A stretch of DNA of 64,000 nucleotides from Rhynchopus sp. YZ270_cl-10 (GCA_964035575.1 OZ037910.1:496001-560000), one strand, 5' to 3'. Counted from the first letter of the stretch, positions 9,527-20,993 are shown. A program made the numbers and translations. Notes: generated by a model from the letters alone, not told the origin.

Positions 9527-10052
9527 AAAAGGTTCCTTATTTGCATTTTTGGGCTCCGCCCGTGCAGTGGTGGGGTCAATCTCGAAAATTGGACAATTTT
9601 TTTACCACTTAAATTTTGAGAAATATGAGCCCGGTTCCTTATACGTGGGGCCCATTTTTGGCCAAAATTTTCCTCAAAATCTGGTTTTGTAAAATTGACC
9701 CTTTACTCCCCCCCCACATCGATTTCAATACTATACCTTACTTCACCTACGGTTGCCCTTACAGGGGGGGTGAAGGAAGGTAAGTTGAAAAAAGGTTCCT
9801 TATTTGCATTTTTGGGCTCCGCCCGTGCAGTGGTGGGGTCAATCTCGAAAATTGGACAATTTTTTTACCACTTAAATTTTGAGAAATATGAGCCCGGTTC
9901 CTTATACGTGGGGCCCATTTTTGGCCAAAATTTTCCTCAAAATCTGGTTTTGTAAAATTGACCCTTTACTCCCCCCCCACATCGATTTCAATACTATACC
10001 TTACTTCACCTACGGTTGCCCTTACAGGGGGGGTGAAGGAAGGTAAGTTGAA
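9527..10052. repeat. Tandem duplication, 263-bp unit, two copies
   Basis: The units at 9527-9789 and 9790-10052 look identical. Each runs from aaaggttccttatttgc through tgggctccgcccgtgcagtg to gtgaaggaaggtaagttg. The lack of visible differences points to a recent duplication. A related gtggggtca motif occurs at 59225 in the sorting-nexin intron. There is no coding pattern. Confidence 0.85.
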
Positions 10053-10288
10053 AAAGCCGTTGAACAGTGTACCTTTTTTGGTATGATGTGTAGACCTCCT
10101 AATGCAGGCATACAAAGGTGTTTTGTAGAGGGAAAAAAAAGGTGAAGGTATTAATGCAGGCACCTCTGATGAAGTCTGTTGTGCTCATGTCCTCATTAAG
10201 TATCACTCCTTCGGGTTGCGGTCTTTGTGAGGCGTGTGTATCTCAGATTATTTTACGGGTGCACGATGCCAGCTGGAGAGGCAGAAAT

Positions 10289-10425
10289 AGTAACTCTGAT
10301 AAGGTAAGTAAAAGGGGAAAAAAAAGGTTTTTTCGTTGATTGATTCACAATTACCCTGTTGGAGGGGGGTGATTGGCGACCGTATCTGAGGAACTATTTT
10401 CTCCTTTAAGCTACGCTTGTATAAA
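10289..10425. repeat. S6 repeat copy 1 (overlaps a gene's 3' region)
   Basis: About 135 bases shared with 32145-32282. Marker strings are aatagtaactctgataag, attaccctgttgga, ggcgaccgtatc and actattttctcctttaag. Here it lies in the 3' region of the LLDEL-module gene, so residues read through it are unlikely to be conserved protein. Confidence 0.6.
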
Positions 10426-10468
10426 GGAAGAAATGGTATTTTTTTTTTTCCTCTGTTTCTGAACATAC

Positions 10469-11542
10469 CCGACTCATCCGTCCCCACTTCAGACGGCGTC
10501 GCGCTCTTCAAATACTTTCTGATAGTCGAAAACTCATCGTTTCCAAACCCCATTGAGATGCACGACGCGTTGTCCCTATCGATCGACCGCACGCTCTTCA
10601 TTGTCAAAATCCCCCCAGGCATCCCTCCCCCGGGCATCCCATCCACCGGCATCGTCCTCGCCCCCGTCGTGGTCGACGACCGGCGCCTCCCTTGTGGACT
10701 GCTCATGCTCCCCATCCCTACTCCCCCACCTACCCCACCATAGGGATAACCCCCTGCACTCATCATCGGCTGACCACCGTTTGGATGCCCGCCACTCAAT
10801 GAGCCCCGACGATGTACCGGAATCGACTCATCCGAAGAATGCAACGGCCTCCGTTCCTTTCCATTGGCCCTCTGTTCCGGGCTCCGTGGAGACGAAATCT
10901 TCAAGATCATGTTGTCACTATCTTCGGACCCTGTAGAAGCTACGCTCTCTTTTCTGTGCATAGGGTGCATCGCTGGAGAGTCAATCCCTAATGGAGGGGT
11001 GGCTACCCCTTTTGCAAAGACGCCTTCATCTCGATCCACTACGCTCACCCTACGAGGCGTTCTTCCTGGTGTATTAGGCGACCCTGGACGTTGCCCTGGA
11101 GACCAAACCGGAGGAATTGCTGGAGAAGTTGCAGGAAGGTTGGGAAGAGGTGAAGTATGCGGTGGGGAGTAGTTCGCAAGCTGCGCAGGGCCACCAGAAA
11201 TACCCCTCCGAAGAAGAAGCTCATCAAGCAGTCTGTCCCTTTCAAGCTCTCTGGTTCTTGCCATAGTGGTGTCCGCAGCGTGGCGTGTGAGAAGTTCATT
11301 TACAATCACCCCAGCCCGAGGGTTCGCCAATGCCGTATCTAAAACGCCGCGAAGCCATTGCGCATCTGCTCCCCATTGGTTGGCAACAGACACGCCGTTT
11401 GCTGGAGGAGAGTTTGAGCTGTTCGTTGCGACGTCGATAGGGGGTGGTTGGTGTGCAGCTTTGTTACCATTCTTGGTGCCGCCCCCTCCCTTCTTCGGGA
11501 GGGCCTTCTTCTTGGTTGGAGTCGATATTTTTCCTTTTTTTG
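10469..11542 (-). CDS. LLDEL-module protein 1 (Ser/Pro/Gly-rich)
   Basis: A large exon of a gene I do not recognise. The N-terminal half holds a helical module, VIVNELLTRHAADTTMART then ELERDRLLDELLLRRG. It matches a module found twice in the gene at 28014-28940. The rest is disordered: Pro/Ser-rich (SPAIPPVWSPGQRPGSP), RRVSVVD- and KESVAS-type phosphosite-like sequence, and a Gly/Met region (GGVGGGVGMGSM). The exon opens after an in-frame stop at a possible acceptor (ttaag), so a short 5' exon with the ATG is missing. At its 3' end a GTATGT donor follows ESG. If unspliced, the frame continues to a stop at 10248 through repeat S6. The exact ends are uncertain; the module and codon pattern make it a real gene. 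Confidence 0.6.
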
Positions 11543-12766
11543 CTTAAATCGCTCTACAGTACACAACCTTTGTTCACCTGACCTTTTTTGAGTTTGGCAG
11601 TATGTCTCAGTGCTGCGGGGCAAATATAGCAAATCAGGTCCTCAAAAAGAGGTGAGATTTTTACAATGTACCGTTGAAGGCGTGGACAGCGTTCTACTTA
11701 GAGATATTTTTTTGTAGATAGTGTGGTAAGAAGAAAAAAGGGTTTTGTGTTTCTCCTGTGTGTGGTTGTAAAAAGGGGTGGAGGGGGAGGGGGAGAGGGG
11801 AGGGTGGGAAAAGGAGAAAAATGAATTTGTTTTTTCTTGTGACAGCGACAAAAATTAAGATCGTCATCAAGCGTTGAGAGGTGGTGAAAAACACACCCAT
11901 CGACCTGTCAGTGAAATGTGTCTCGGACCTAAACTACCCCAAAATAGGAAAGGAGTCGGGGGTGTTGTAAAAACAGTGGAGATTTGCACAAACTGTGGCG
12001 ACACAACCGAGGCAACTACACTACTCCAATAATTTATCAAAAAAATGTGATTTTTTTTTGAGTGGGGTCAATCAGGCTGTATCCTAATCTGGATTCTGGG
12101 ACACGTTTTTTCGGCCCGTTTTCAACCTTTTTTTTTTTTTTTCTGGGTTCTGGGACACGCTTTTTTTTTTTTTTTTTTCGTGGTACGTGGCGATTTTTTT
12201 AGCCAAAAGAAAGAAAAAAATCGGCCGGCAATAAATTTCCTTCCAGGATATGCACCTGGGAACTGGGTTGCATCCTGTACCTTAATTTTTTTTGCCTGCG
12301 GCGCCATTTTTCCTTTTTTGCTCCGCAAAAAGGGTTCGTTGAGTGACTTGTATCAATAGCTATATTCGTACACCGTACTCTAATTTTTTTTCGCCTGCGG
12401 CGCCATAAAAAAAATGCAGTTCCCTATCAGGGGTCGCGCTGGATTACTACCGACTACCGTAGATTTTGGTGATTTTTGCTCGGTACGTTTTTCCTTACTA
12501 AAACCAGAGAATCTCATATTTCATAGTAAGGGTGCGTTAGAGTGTTTTTACACGCACATGCGACCTCACCGAGCAATCGGCTCGCGCAATCAAAAGAAGG
12601 CAGGGAAAAGGGAAAAGAAAAAGGCAAAAGTTGGGTACCGTGCGCCTGCGGCGCTCCCTGTTCCCAGTCAAAACACCACAATTTCATGGTTCTCAGCCTG
12701 AAAATGACTATTGTTTACGAGTATGGGTTCATATTTTGCGGAAATTTAAATCACCAAAATTTTGTA
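11543..12766. repeat. Intergenic, 5' side of LLDEL gene; cgcctgcggcgcc repeat family
   Basis: No gene is seen. At 11993-12040 lies an inverted copy of 4444-4495 (ctgtggcgacacaaccgagg). At 12290-12420 lies a repeat with tgcctgcggcgccat, ttttgctccgcaaaaa and gggttcgttgagtgact. It recurs in the kinase intron (35200-35330) and, inverted, in the sorting-nexin intron (59620-59760). Confidence 0.55.
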
Positions 12767-12888
12767 CATATGAGCGGAGATGCCCCGCCAACGTACGGGG
12801 CCGAAAGCTCGGAATGAGTTTACCGGGCCACATATGAGCGGAGATGCCCCGCCAACGTGCGGGGCCGAAAGCTCGGAATGGGTTTTTT
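12767..12888. repeat. Tandem duplication, 64-bp unit, two copies
   Basis: catatgagcggagatgcccc, gccaacgt, cggggccgaaagctcgg: the unit starts at 12767 and again at 12831 with only a base or two changed (cgtacgggg against cgtgcgggg). GC-rich islands in AT-rich DNA. Confidence 0.75.
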
Positions 12889-13555
12889 TTTGTCTTTTTT
12901 TTTTTTTTTTTTTTGGGAAAAAAAATTCTGGGACACGACGGGTCCGAAAATGGTGGTTTTTTCCCGACTTAGGATACAGCCTGGTCAATAGAAAAGATGG
13001 TAAAAACAAAACATGGTTGGTTCTGTATTGGTCTGGCTTTTGTTTTGTTTTTTCGCCGAAAAAAGAAAATAGTACGGGGGGAGAGAGAAAGGGAGCGAGA
13101 TCAGAATAGATAGATACTACCTAGAGAACATGAAAGAGGAGAGAGCTCCCCAAGACCGATGAACTGAAACTATGAAAAACCAAATGGAGGGGATTTTTGA
13201 TAAATAAATATGGGGGGTCCGTAAGTTTGTGTATTCGTGTGTAAAATTTCCGGCCCTTTTGGGTGAAAAAAAAAAAGGGTGAGGGGAGTTGGGTCCAGTC
13301 ATAGGGGGTATAGCATATTTTTTGGAAAATTCTTCAAAAAAGCAAGGATTTTTGCTGAGCACAATGAAATTTTCAGAAAAATCCCAATTTTCGGCCAAAT
13401 TTGGAGCAAATTAGGGCCCACACACCCCGATTTTGGGTAAAAAACCGACTTCATTTTTGTTCAGGAGTGCCTACGATTACGTAAACCAGAGGTCCTCTGG
13501 ATGCATGCATTGATAAACACAACACTGGAAATTGCAAGGAACAGGTCTGCATGCG
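12889..13555. other. Intergenic, no gene seen
   Basis: AT-rich DNA with long T runs. No coding pattern and none of the named repeat families. Confidence 0.4.
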
Positions 13556-13559
13556 TGTT

Positions 13560-14760
13560 CTCTAGCCACTACAGCCACAGGGTATGCACAAAATGACCGT
13601 ATTGTGGTTGAATTTTGACTTGCAAATGTTTTTCACGAACATGTATTTCTGAGGTTTTTTGGATTCTTTGGGCCATTTTATGACTTCGGGTGCCTACCAC
13701 GCCCGTTTTTGAGCAATAAAATTCCTTTTGTCTGGTCAAAAATCGCCTTGTACTTGTGAAAGGAATTGCTAAGGAAATGTGAAATATGCGTGTTTTTGTA
13801 CACAAAAGTGCGTTTTGGGTGCTTCTGAAGGGTCAAAACACCAAAATTTTGCGTTTTTTTTGCGTTTTTGGTCTCCCAAGGACACACTATTTTCGGTGAA
13901 TTTTTTTTTCACCCTTTGCGAAAAAAAACTGAAAAATCACGGCTATAAGAACGCTAAGGAAAAATCGATATTCATTTTTTGGGCAGAAAAGTGCGTTTTA
14001 GGTGCCCACCGATGGTCAAAACATCAATTTTTTTTGTTTTTGGCATCTTTGGACACCCAAGGACCCACTATCGGGGTGATTTTTTTTGCCTGAGATTTGT
14101 CTTTGCCAAAATCGAAAAAAAAAAATTTGTGACGGAATTTGCTAAGGAAAAGTCGAAATTGTGGGCCCCTGTAGTAATGCATAAGGTGCATAATGCATAT
14201 GGTTTACCCCCAGATCGTCAAAACACCCAATTTTTGCGTTTTTTTGCACTTTTTGGTGCCCAAAAACCCAACTCAGGGGTCGAAATTTTCCGAAAAAAAA
14301 ATTTTTTTTTTTGAGATTTTTCGATTTTTTGACAAGGCGCTGGCCCGTACAAAGTGCACTGGTGGTGCAGAAAATGGCCGGGGAATTAACTCTAGATGCT
14401 CAAAACAGCTCAATTCATGCTTTTTTTAACTTTTTGGTCCCAGAAGGGTGCCTAGGGTGTAGTGAGCAGGCCTCAAAAACACTTGTGAAAAAAAATTGAG
14501 ATTTTTTTTTTTTCGATTTTTCGATTTTTCGACAAGGCGCTGGCCCATACAAAGTGCACTGGTGGTGCAGAAAATGGCCGGGGAATTAACTCTAGATGCT
14601 CAAAACAGCCCAATTCTTGCTTTTTTTGACTTTTTGGTCCCAGAAGGGTGCCTAGGGTGTAGTGAGCAGGCCTCAAAAACACTTGTGAAAAAAAAATTTG
14701 GGATTTTTTTTTTTTTGAGATTTTTGAAAAATCGGCCGATTTTGCGACCAATTTTGGCTG
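13560..14760. repeat. Degenerate satellite, ~190-bp monomer, about six copies
   Basis: Recurring blocks contain ggtcaaaacacc- or gctcaaaacagc-type starts, a T-rich stretch with gcgtttttt, tttttggtcccagaag- or tggtctcccaagg-type middles, and an A-run end. The last two monomers (about 14323-14522 and 14523-14720) are nearly identical, sharing gacaaggcgctggccc and gaattaactctagatgctc. The upstream ones are strongly diverged. Frames through it give repetitive peptides and I do not call a gene. Confidence 0.6.
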
Positions 14761-15640
14761 GGGAATTTCGGCGACCAAAGGGTCCCCCCTTTGATTTTTT
14801 CCAAAAAATCGGGTATTTTTTGTGTGTACAATTGTACACCCGGTCTGCCGGTCTTTTTCGAGGGTGGGTAGGACCGGCCCTTATAGCCGGTAATCCTTAA
14901 GAGCCGGTCTTTTTACGGACCCTAAAGACCGGCTAAAGACCGGCTATACACACTAATTACGTGTCTGGTCGTTGCCGGTCTATTTACGGATCCCCCTATG
15001 TTTTTTTTTTTTTTTTTTGAATAGATAAAAGCAATAAATTACTTCTTATTTAAAACAAAAGGCACTCCGTATCCAAATGGAGGGGATTGAAAGTTTGTTT
15101 TGTTTTTGCTTTTGCTACTTTATTTTGTACTTTTTTGCTTATTTGTTTGTTTACTTTTGCAGCATGACCAAGGGTCATTAAGACAGGGTACGTTACTTTT
15201 TGAGATGACGATTTAATCCATGCCTTGTGCTGTATCCAAATGGAGGGGGGAGGGGATCTTTTTGTACTAGATGTCGCTGCAACGATGAGGGGGGGCGCGT
15301 GAAGCCGAAACCACACTTGTGTCGGAGACAAAAAAAAACCTCTTATGAAGGAGTGTGGTTAGATGTGAAAATACGGCGAACTGCGGCACCCCGGCCAACC
15401 AGCTCAAAGGCTGAGGAATAACAAAATATATATTCTGCCCTAAAAGCAGTCATGCGACAAGTCAATCAAATTAATCAAAGACGGTAACATCCATTATGAT
15501 CTCCCAACCCGCAGCGAAGCTGCTCCGCTTTAGCGGGTTTCAGATAGAGAGATTGAGAGAGCCGTCCTCCGGCGAGCAGTTTTGGGCGAGCAATTCCCAC
15601 CCATGCCTAGACGGGAGAGAGAGGGAGAGAGATTTGGGGA
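14761..15640. repeat. Intergenic with gaccggc repeats and a 16-bp palindrome
   Basis: 14823-14842 holds the palindrome gtgtacaattgtacac. 14840-14990 holds about seven spaced gccggtc/gaccggc motifs in both orientations. 15060-15250 holds two copies of gtatccaaatggaggg. No gene is seen. Confidence 0.5.
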
Positions 15641-16145
15641 TGTCCGTGCACTTACCATAAACTAGAGTTTTTGCTACCCTGACCAGATTGCTTCATCACA
15701 AGCGATTCCTCGCCGGCTGGGAAGCCCCTTTCCCTCCCCCATGCCACATTAATGTTACAAGAATGTTGAAAAAAACAAAACCATTTCACAGAACAGAAAC
15801 ACCCTCTATTTCACTGACGAGGTCGCTCTTTGTTTTCCTGAGGTGCGTCTTGCATCTGCTATGTCTCCTCTTCTCACACCGTGTCGTACGTCATCTGGAG
15901 CACACTGCATCTTCGTCGTTGCTGCAAAACCTTGCAGGTTCGTGCTCTCAAAAGATCTTTCCGTGCAGTGTTACAGCATCCCGCGTGTCTCGCACTCGCA
16001 CACCTAGCCATGCCTTGTCGAGGTTTCGAGTGTTGAGAGAAGCCACAAGAGACTCGATGTACCCTGGTGCATCATAATAAATAAACAAAACAAATCAAAA
16101 TAAAGACAGAGTTTCCCCCTGATTTTTAGGCCAAGATAAAAATAA
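15640..16145. repeat. Family-A associated block, copy 1
   Basis: A block of about 460 bases found three times (also 21030-21490 and 23368-23825), each time just downstream of a family-A NTPase gene in transcription order. In the other two copies it is followed at once by the 5' region of another A sequence. On the minus strand it contains a pyrimidine tract with cag acceptor, short frames such as YIESLVASLNTRNLDKAWLG and VRRGDIADARRTSGKQRATS, and a gtaagtgt-type donor near its end. It may be a terminal exon of one A gene or a leader exon of the next. Nothing recognisable follows this copy. Confidence 0.5.
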
Positions 16146-16761
16146 GAGAAAAGTTTATAAGATGATCCTAAGCTCTCGTGCTTAGTCACCTTATCATATT
16201 CGTTATCGCACAACATCAGCTGCGCTGGCTTCTACAAGTTTGTTGTCAGGGATGATGTCATTTCCCCAGCCGGAGTTCGTAATTTTGGCACGTACGATGA
16301 CGTGTTCAAGCATATGCATAGTGTAGCGCGGGTACGTAAAAACTGGGCGACGGTCGTAGCCAATAAGTCCGGGTGCGCCAATGGACCGGAGGCCCCGTGA
16401 GGAGGAGATGGCAGATGCGGGAAATGGGTTTTGAATCCCAAGGGCTTTGCACAGGCGGTGAAGCTTGTTGAGCAATGTGCGCAAGGCGGCGGCCCGTTCT
16501 CTAATGTTAGAGGTTGGCCGGAGAACGTAGATCCTGTGGAAAATTTCCAGGTCAATGGCAAGTTCCACGCATGTCACAGGCAGGTTGGCGGTGCTCCATT
16601 TCAGGGAGGAGGCCCATAGGAGCATTTGCTTCAGTTCGCGGCGCTTCTGCTTGCATCTCGGATCATCGTCCTTCCCAAAGAAAGGGGCGAGCTGCCGGTA
16701 GATGGCCTCCTGGTATGGGGGCGCATCGAACACTTCAAAGTCCATACCAAGATAAAAATAA
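16131..16761 (-). mobile_element. LINE-like insertion with 15-bp target duplication
   Basis: A 601-base insert (16146-16746) is flanked by direct repeats ccaagataaaaataa (16131-16145 and 16747-16761). The two paralogous loci at about 21480 and 23825 carry the site uninterrupted, which shows that it is an insertion. On the minus strand it holds a 180-residue frame and then a tail ending in the S4 sequence (aaggtgactaagcacgagag, cttaggatcatcttataaac), which can fold as a hairpin. A long target duplication and 5' truncation next to a conserved 3' tail fit target-primed reverse transcription by a LINE. Confidence 0.65.
16203..16745 (-). CDS. C-terminal ORF fragment carried by the LINE-like insertion
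   Basis: 180 residues; the first ATG lies right at the edge of the target duplication, so the frame is probably the 3' end of a longer element ORF. It is Arg/Lys- and Leu-rich, with RCKQKRRELKQMLLWASSLK, VELAIDLEIFHRIYV and RERAAALRTLLNKLHRLCKA. I do not recognise a reverse transcriptase or endonuclease motif. The stretch MLEHVIVRAK near the end recurs, decayed, at about 4530-4560, so the element has other copies. Confidence 0.5.
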   Translation of the reverse strand: MDFEVFDAPPYQEAIYRQLAPFFGKDDDPRCKQKRRELKQMLLWASSLKWSTANLPVTCVELAIDLEIFHRIYVLRPTSNIRERAAALRTLLNKLHRLCKALGIQNPFPASAISSSRGLRSIGAPGLIGYDRRPVFTYPRYTMHMLEHVIVRAKITNSGWGNDIIPDNKLVEASAADVVR

Positions 16762-16885
16762 AACGCGAAAATTCCCGAGATACCCCATTGACGGCGACTT
16801 AATTAAAGTCTTTTCTGTAATGTTCCAGGGTGGCGAGTTTGTTACTTACAGTGCTTTACGCGAAACTTCCCGTCTCACCTTTTCC

Positions 16886-18287
16886 CTATTTTTGGGCGGG
16901 TGGTGGTGGTGTCCTTCTTTTTCGGTGTGGTACGGACACGCTTCTTGCGCGGCTTTGGCTGTGAGAGCACCTCACGCTTTCGCTTCGTTGCAGTGCCGCT
17001 CTCTTGTTGCTTTTCTCTCCGTCCTCACTGCATTCTGTGCTGTTCGGCCATAGTCGTGTCAAGAAGTTGTCCTTGATAACCTTTTCTTCGTCAATGTCCA
17101 ACTTCGAGAGCACAGACCGATACCACACCAAGAACGATGCGTACGAAGAAGCACCGTCCAACGCCTCTGCGCAGTCGTATCCTGCAAGCGGGCTTTCGGG
17201 CACCCTCGAGTTCACCACAGCCCAGATGGGTGTGGGTTGGATATGGTCTGGTGTCATACACCATGGCTCTCTTCTTTGTGTCTTCTGAAGATTCATGAGA
17301 CCCTGATCCATGATAGGTCGCAGCGAGATAGGAGGGTCGTCTTCGCTCACATATTTTCTCAGCAGTGCGTACCTAAGGACCTCCACCTGCTCCTCCTTGG
17401 AGTTGAGTGGGCCATAGGACTGTTCCCAAATCACAGGACAAAGTGTTGATCAATTCTGCTTCTGTCTTCTCAGGGTGCTTCTCGCGAAGTGCACAGAGGT
17501 GTTCCACTGCACGCGGGTTTCCCTTCACAAAGTTGAACAAAGTGTTCGACAGTTGAGGGTCCGGTGATGTCAGCAGTCTGGGGGTTTCTAAAAAACCTTT
17601 GTACATACACTGCAGCCTGAATGCGTTATTTACAGAGCTGCGTCGCAGTAGGGAGCACACTGGGAAGAAGAAGTACCCACGACGACTTAATGTCAAGCTC
17701 GTCATATAGCACTTCACAAAGCTATACACGAGATTGTCTGCCATGGCATACACTCCATCGATCATCAGCAGACACACCAGATCTGTGCGGGGAACGTCTT
17801 TATCTCCACAGAGACCCTTCACGAGTTCACACAATGTGAAGTCAACTTTGAGGTCGTCAGACCACTCCGCGTACTCCTCCTCAACACCCAGAAGGTGGTA
17901 AGCAACACGGCGACCAATATCAATACCCATTTCTGTGCTTGGATTGAACGCCATGTCCTCAAAGGATATGTTGAAGGTAAACACTGTCTTGCCCTTCAGT
18001 TCAGCTTCCAGCAGCGTCGGCACCATCGTGAGAAGACGCGTCTTCCCCATCCCGGCGCCTGCGCAAACATACATCTGCTGCACAGTGCTCTGGTCAATCA
18101 TGTTTGTGTCGTACATCTTCTTGTTGTTTCTGTAACTCTCGCACAGTTCCTGCTTCAGGTTCTCAGAGTTCTGGTAGCCCCACTTCATGTCATCAGGCTT
18201 GGAGAGCACATACGGCTTGCGTGTGGCACGCTCCATCATACCTGGTGCATTCAGTACTTCATGCAGGGAAAGAACACGTCTCCACAT
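16886..18287 (-). pseudogene. Family A NTPase copy A1 (broken)
   Basis: A relative of A2 and A3, with about two breaks. It keeps the family layout: start MWRRVLSLHEVL, the segment KPYVLSKPDDMKW, a Walker A P-loop GAGMGKTRLL, a Walker B-like VCLLMIDGV, the conserved SPDPQLSNTLFNFVKGNPRA and the AEALDGASSYASFLVWYR segment. It differs from A2 and A3 by many substitutions besides the breaks, so it is not a very recent death. The LINE-like insertion lies in its 3' flank. Confidence 0.75.
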
Positions 18288-18539
18288 TATTGGCAAACCC
18301 TTCAGCTCAGTGCAGGCACTTATGGAAGCACACAAGAAAACACGGAACGAAAAGACAAAATGTTGTGTCGAGAAGAAAAGACTGTATGTGGTGATGTGAA
18401 GGACACGGCATGTGGTCATGATGCAAACCAAAATAGTAAGGGAGAGAGAGAGACTTGGGGAATGTCCTGTACACTTACCACAAACTTGAGTTTTTGCTAC
18501 CCTTATCAGATTGCTTCATCACAAGCGATAACCCGCAAA

Positions 18540-19112
18540 ACATGATTTTTTTTTTTTTTTTTTTTTTGAAAACTTGGTTGTATTAGTGTAGCCACCCTAG
18601 AGTGTGCTCCACTATTTTTTTTTTTTTTTTACTTTTTGCCACTTCTGGGTGATTTCTGCACTTTTTGGTCAATTTTGTGCACAAACTGGCTTCTGGAACC
18701 CGAAAACCCAAACAACCAAACGACCACAAAAAAATGCCTGCACGCATATTTCGTACCAGCACGTCACATTCACTATTATACTTCCTATTTCGATCTGTTT
18801 GAACACTTGCTACACTTGACAGCATTTTTTCCCCATCCCATCTCACGTATCGACACCTTTCTTTACCGCCCCATACTGCACTATTAACATCACGCAGCTT
18901 GTACCGTTCGTGTGGGCAGTAAAGACAGACAATGTCCATGACAGAGAGCACCGAATCATTTACTTGTCTTGTTCAGACAGCTCGCAACACGCCGCTTTAG
19001 TTCTTTTCGCTTCCACCGTTCAGCACCACCTCAGAAACAAATTTACAATAAAATGAAAGCAAAAAAAAAGTCAAGAAATAACCACAAAACCAACTTAGTT
19101 CGCACCAATCTT
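18540..19112. repeat. Intergenic with S5 repeat (18560-18622)
   Basis: S5 is marked by gaaaacttggttgtattag, gtgtagccacc and gtgctccactattttt, and recurs at 31045-31100, 54818-54875 and, diverged, 55578-55630. The remaining sequence has no credible gene; a 122-residue minus frame here ends in S5 and looks fortuitous. Confidence 0.55.
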
Positions 19113-20654
19113 TCAAGCAGCATTGGCGTTGATCCCAAACTTCTCCTTCACTTCTTTGATCTTCTGCTCCACATTCGCCTCATTTGGCCCCTTCACACCA
19201 TGCAGGTACAGTGCGTGATGATAGTGGTGGATCCTCACGTTGTCCGCACCCACTCTGCGGAGCAGTGTCGAGTTTGAGTCACGTTCCATCAGCGCCTTGA
19301 TTCGGCTGCGCTCGTTTGTGTCCTTCCCAGACATAGACAGACCGCCTTTCCCTGCAATGGCAATGCGACGCAGCAGCTGCACGTCCTCTGCATCTGCACG
19401 ACGTATGTCCAAACAATCGGTCGCAAAGCTTTTCGCAATATCTGTGCAGTAGATTGGTCTCGGGTCACGAAATGCACACCAACAACTACATACCTTGCTT
19501 CAACTCACCCAGGAGCTGCTCCTGCTCTTCAGGGGTTTTACCCCTTGCTGTGATGTGATGTGTGGATAAGAATGGTTGCAAAGGATGCAAACTTAGTGCA
19601 CACAATACAATGATTTGTGTCGGAAAACAACCTGGTATTGACAAGAAGTAGTCGGCCAGACAACTTCGAGAAATGTTTTTTGCAACATGTTTCTGTGCAT
19701 ACAATAGAAGTCATGGTCAATAACCATTTGAGCCAAAGTCCTTGTCTGCCCCCCGATCCAGTCATGATAGCAGTGCAGGTACGGGTCCGCAATGGTCTGC
19801 ACATGATCAGGCCAACGCAGAATCTTCCTCCCAATCTTCATGAACTCGTCCTCTGTCAGTGCATCCACCTGGAAAGACCGCAACTCACCACGGAGGTCTT
19901 CCAACACATCTGAGACTGCTGTTTTGGGGAATTCAACAATAGCCTTGCAACCATTCGGCACAGATGAAATGTCGCGCGCCACTTCACCGACACCCTCAGC
20001 AATGTCCACCATCGCTTGGTGGTCGAGGGGTGCGTGGCCACTGTCTATTTCGAAGTAGATGATGAGCGGGTGTGCATCCTTCCCCTTGGCCTGCTTCCGC
20101 ACCTCGTTCGCGTGGGTGAGGAAGTCCACAAAGTCGCTGTGAGCTTTGGGGTGCGTGGGAGACCAATTGAAATTCACCAACACATCCGCTTCAAGCATCT
20201 TCCTGATACCACCATCTTCACGCGCATGTTTCAGCATGTAGGGATGGAGAATTATACGAAGCACACCATCCTTGTACTCCCTTCCGAGCAGGTCTTGCAT
20301 GGATGCTGTTTTTCCTACGCCATTCTCGCCCGTCAACATGAAGAACTTGCCTTCTGTGGCGAAGGTGCTGTGGAGAGCCTCCTGCAGGTCGCCATCTTGC
20401 TTTCTTGCAATGTATGTGTCATGGGGGGTGTACGATGCTGTGACAACCTCTGTGAGCATCTCGTCTAAATATCTTTGGGACTCCTCCGTCTTCTCGATGG
20501 GACTGTCCCGGGTGTCTCGATCAAATGTTGAATCCCCTGGGTGCTGCCTGCCCCACATAAGCACACTGCCAACGGTGGCTCCTCCTAGAATTGTCACACC
20601 CCCAAGGTATTTGGTCTTTTGAATTAATCGCCACATTTTGTTGTTTCTTCCCAT
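19113..20654 (-). CDS. Family C membrane-anchored AAA-like ATPase, three exons
   Basis: 444 residues from exons 20654-19703, 19547-19494 and 19441-19113. The donors are GTATGC and GTATGT and the acceptors are CACAG. The phases agree (TAT T/CA and CAA G/AT), giving DHDFYSRGKTPEEQEQ and LKQDIAKSFATDCLD across the joins. Residues 17-35 form a hydrophobic membrane segment. The Walker A is GENGVGKTAS (109-118), with a Walker B-like LIIYFEID (197-204). FQVDALTEDEFMKIGRKIL and DWIGGQTRTLAQMV resemble the lid region of STAND/AAA ATPases. The small C-terminal domain holds LLRRIAIAGKGGLSM. It could sit in the mitochondrial or an internal membrane. It is embedded in the family-A array and directly preceded by an A 5' fragment. 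No nuclease motif is visible. Confidence 0.75.
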
Positions 20655-20726
20655 TTGTGTAATTTCCCTGTTGGTGCATTGCTGTGGAAGTGTGAGCCGG
20701 TGATGATAAGAGGGAGGAATGGTGTG

Positions 20727-20993
20727 TCACGGCTTGCGTGTGGCACGCTCCATCATACCTGGTGCCTTCAGTACTTCATGCAGGGAAAGAACACGTCTCC
20801 ACATTATTGGCAAACCCTTCAGCTCAGTGCAGGCACTTATGGAAGCACACAAGAAAACACGGAACAGACAAAATGTTGTGTCGAGAAGAAAAGACTGTAT
20901 GTGGTGATGTGAAGGACACGGCATGTGGTCATGATGCGAACCAAAATAGTAAGGGGAGAGAGAGAGAGAGATTTGGGGGAATGTCCTGTACAC
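20727..20993 (-). pseudogene. Family A 5' fragment joined to the family C gene
   Basis: Carries the A-family upstream region and the first 25 or so residues (MWRRVLSLHEVLKAPG and on to ATRKP), then stops abruptly, about 75 bases before the family C start codon. Block copy 2 precedes it. The C gene may thus have taken over an A-type 5' leader. It is a remnant with no function of its own as protein. Confidence 0.7.

Noticed and set aside
13779-14900. Overlapping plus-strand frames of 60-130 residues
   Set aside because: They recur with the satellite period, contain poly-Phe runs and have no consistent frame between monomers.
18583-18951. A 122-residue minus-strand frame
   Set aside because: Ends in the S5 repeat and a poly-Lys run; no domain and no conserved copy.
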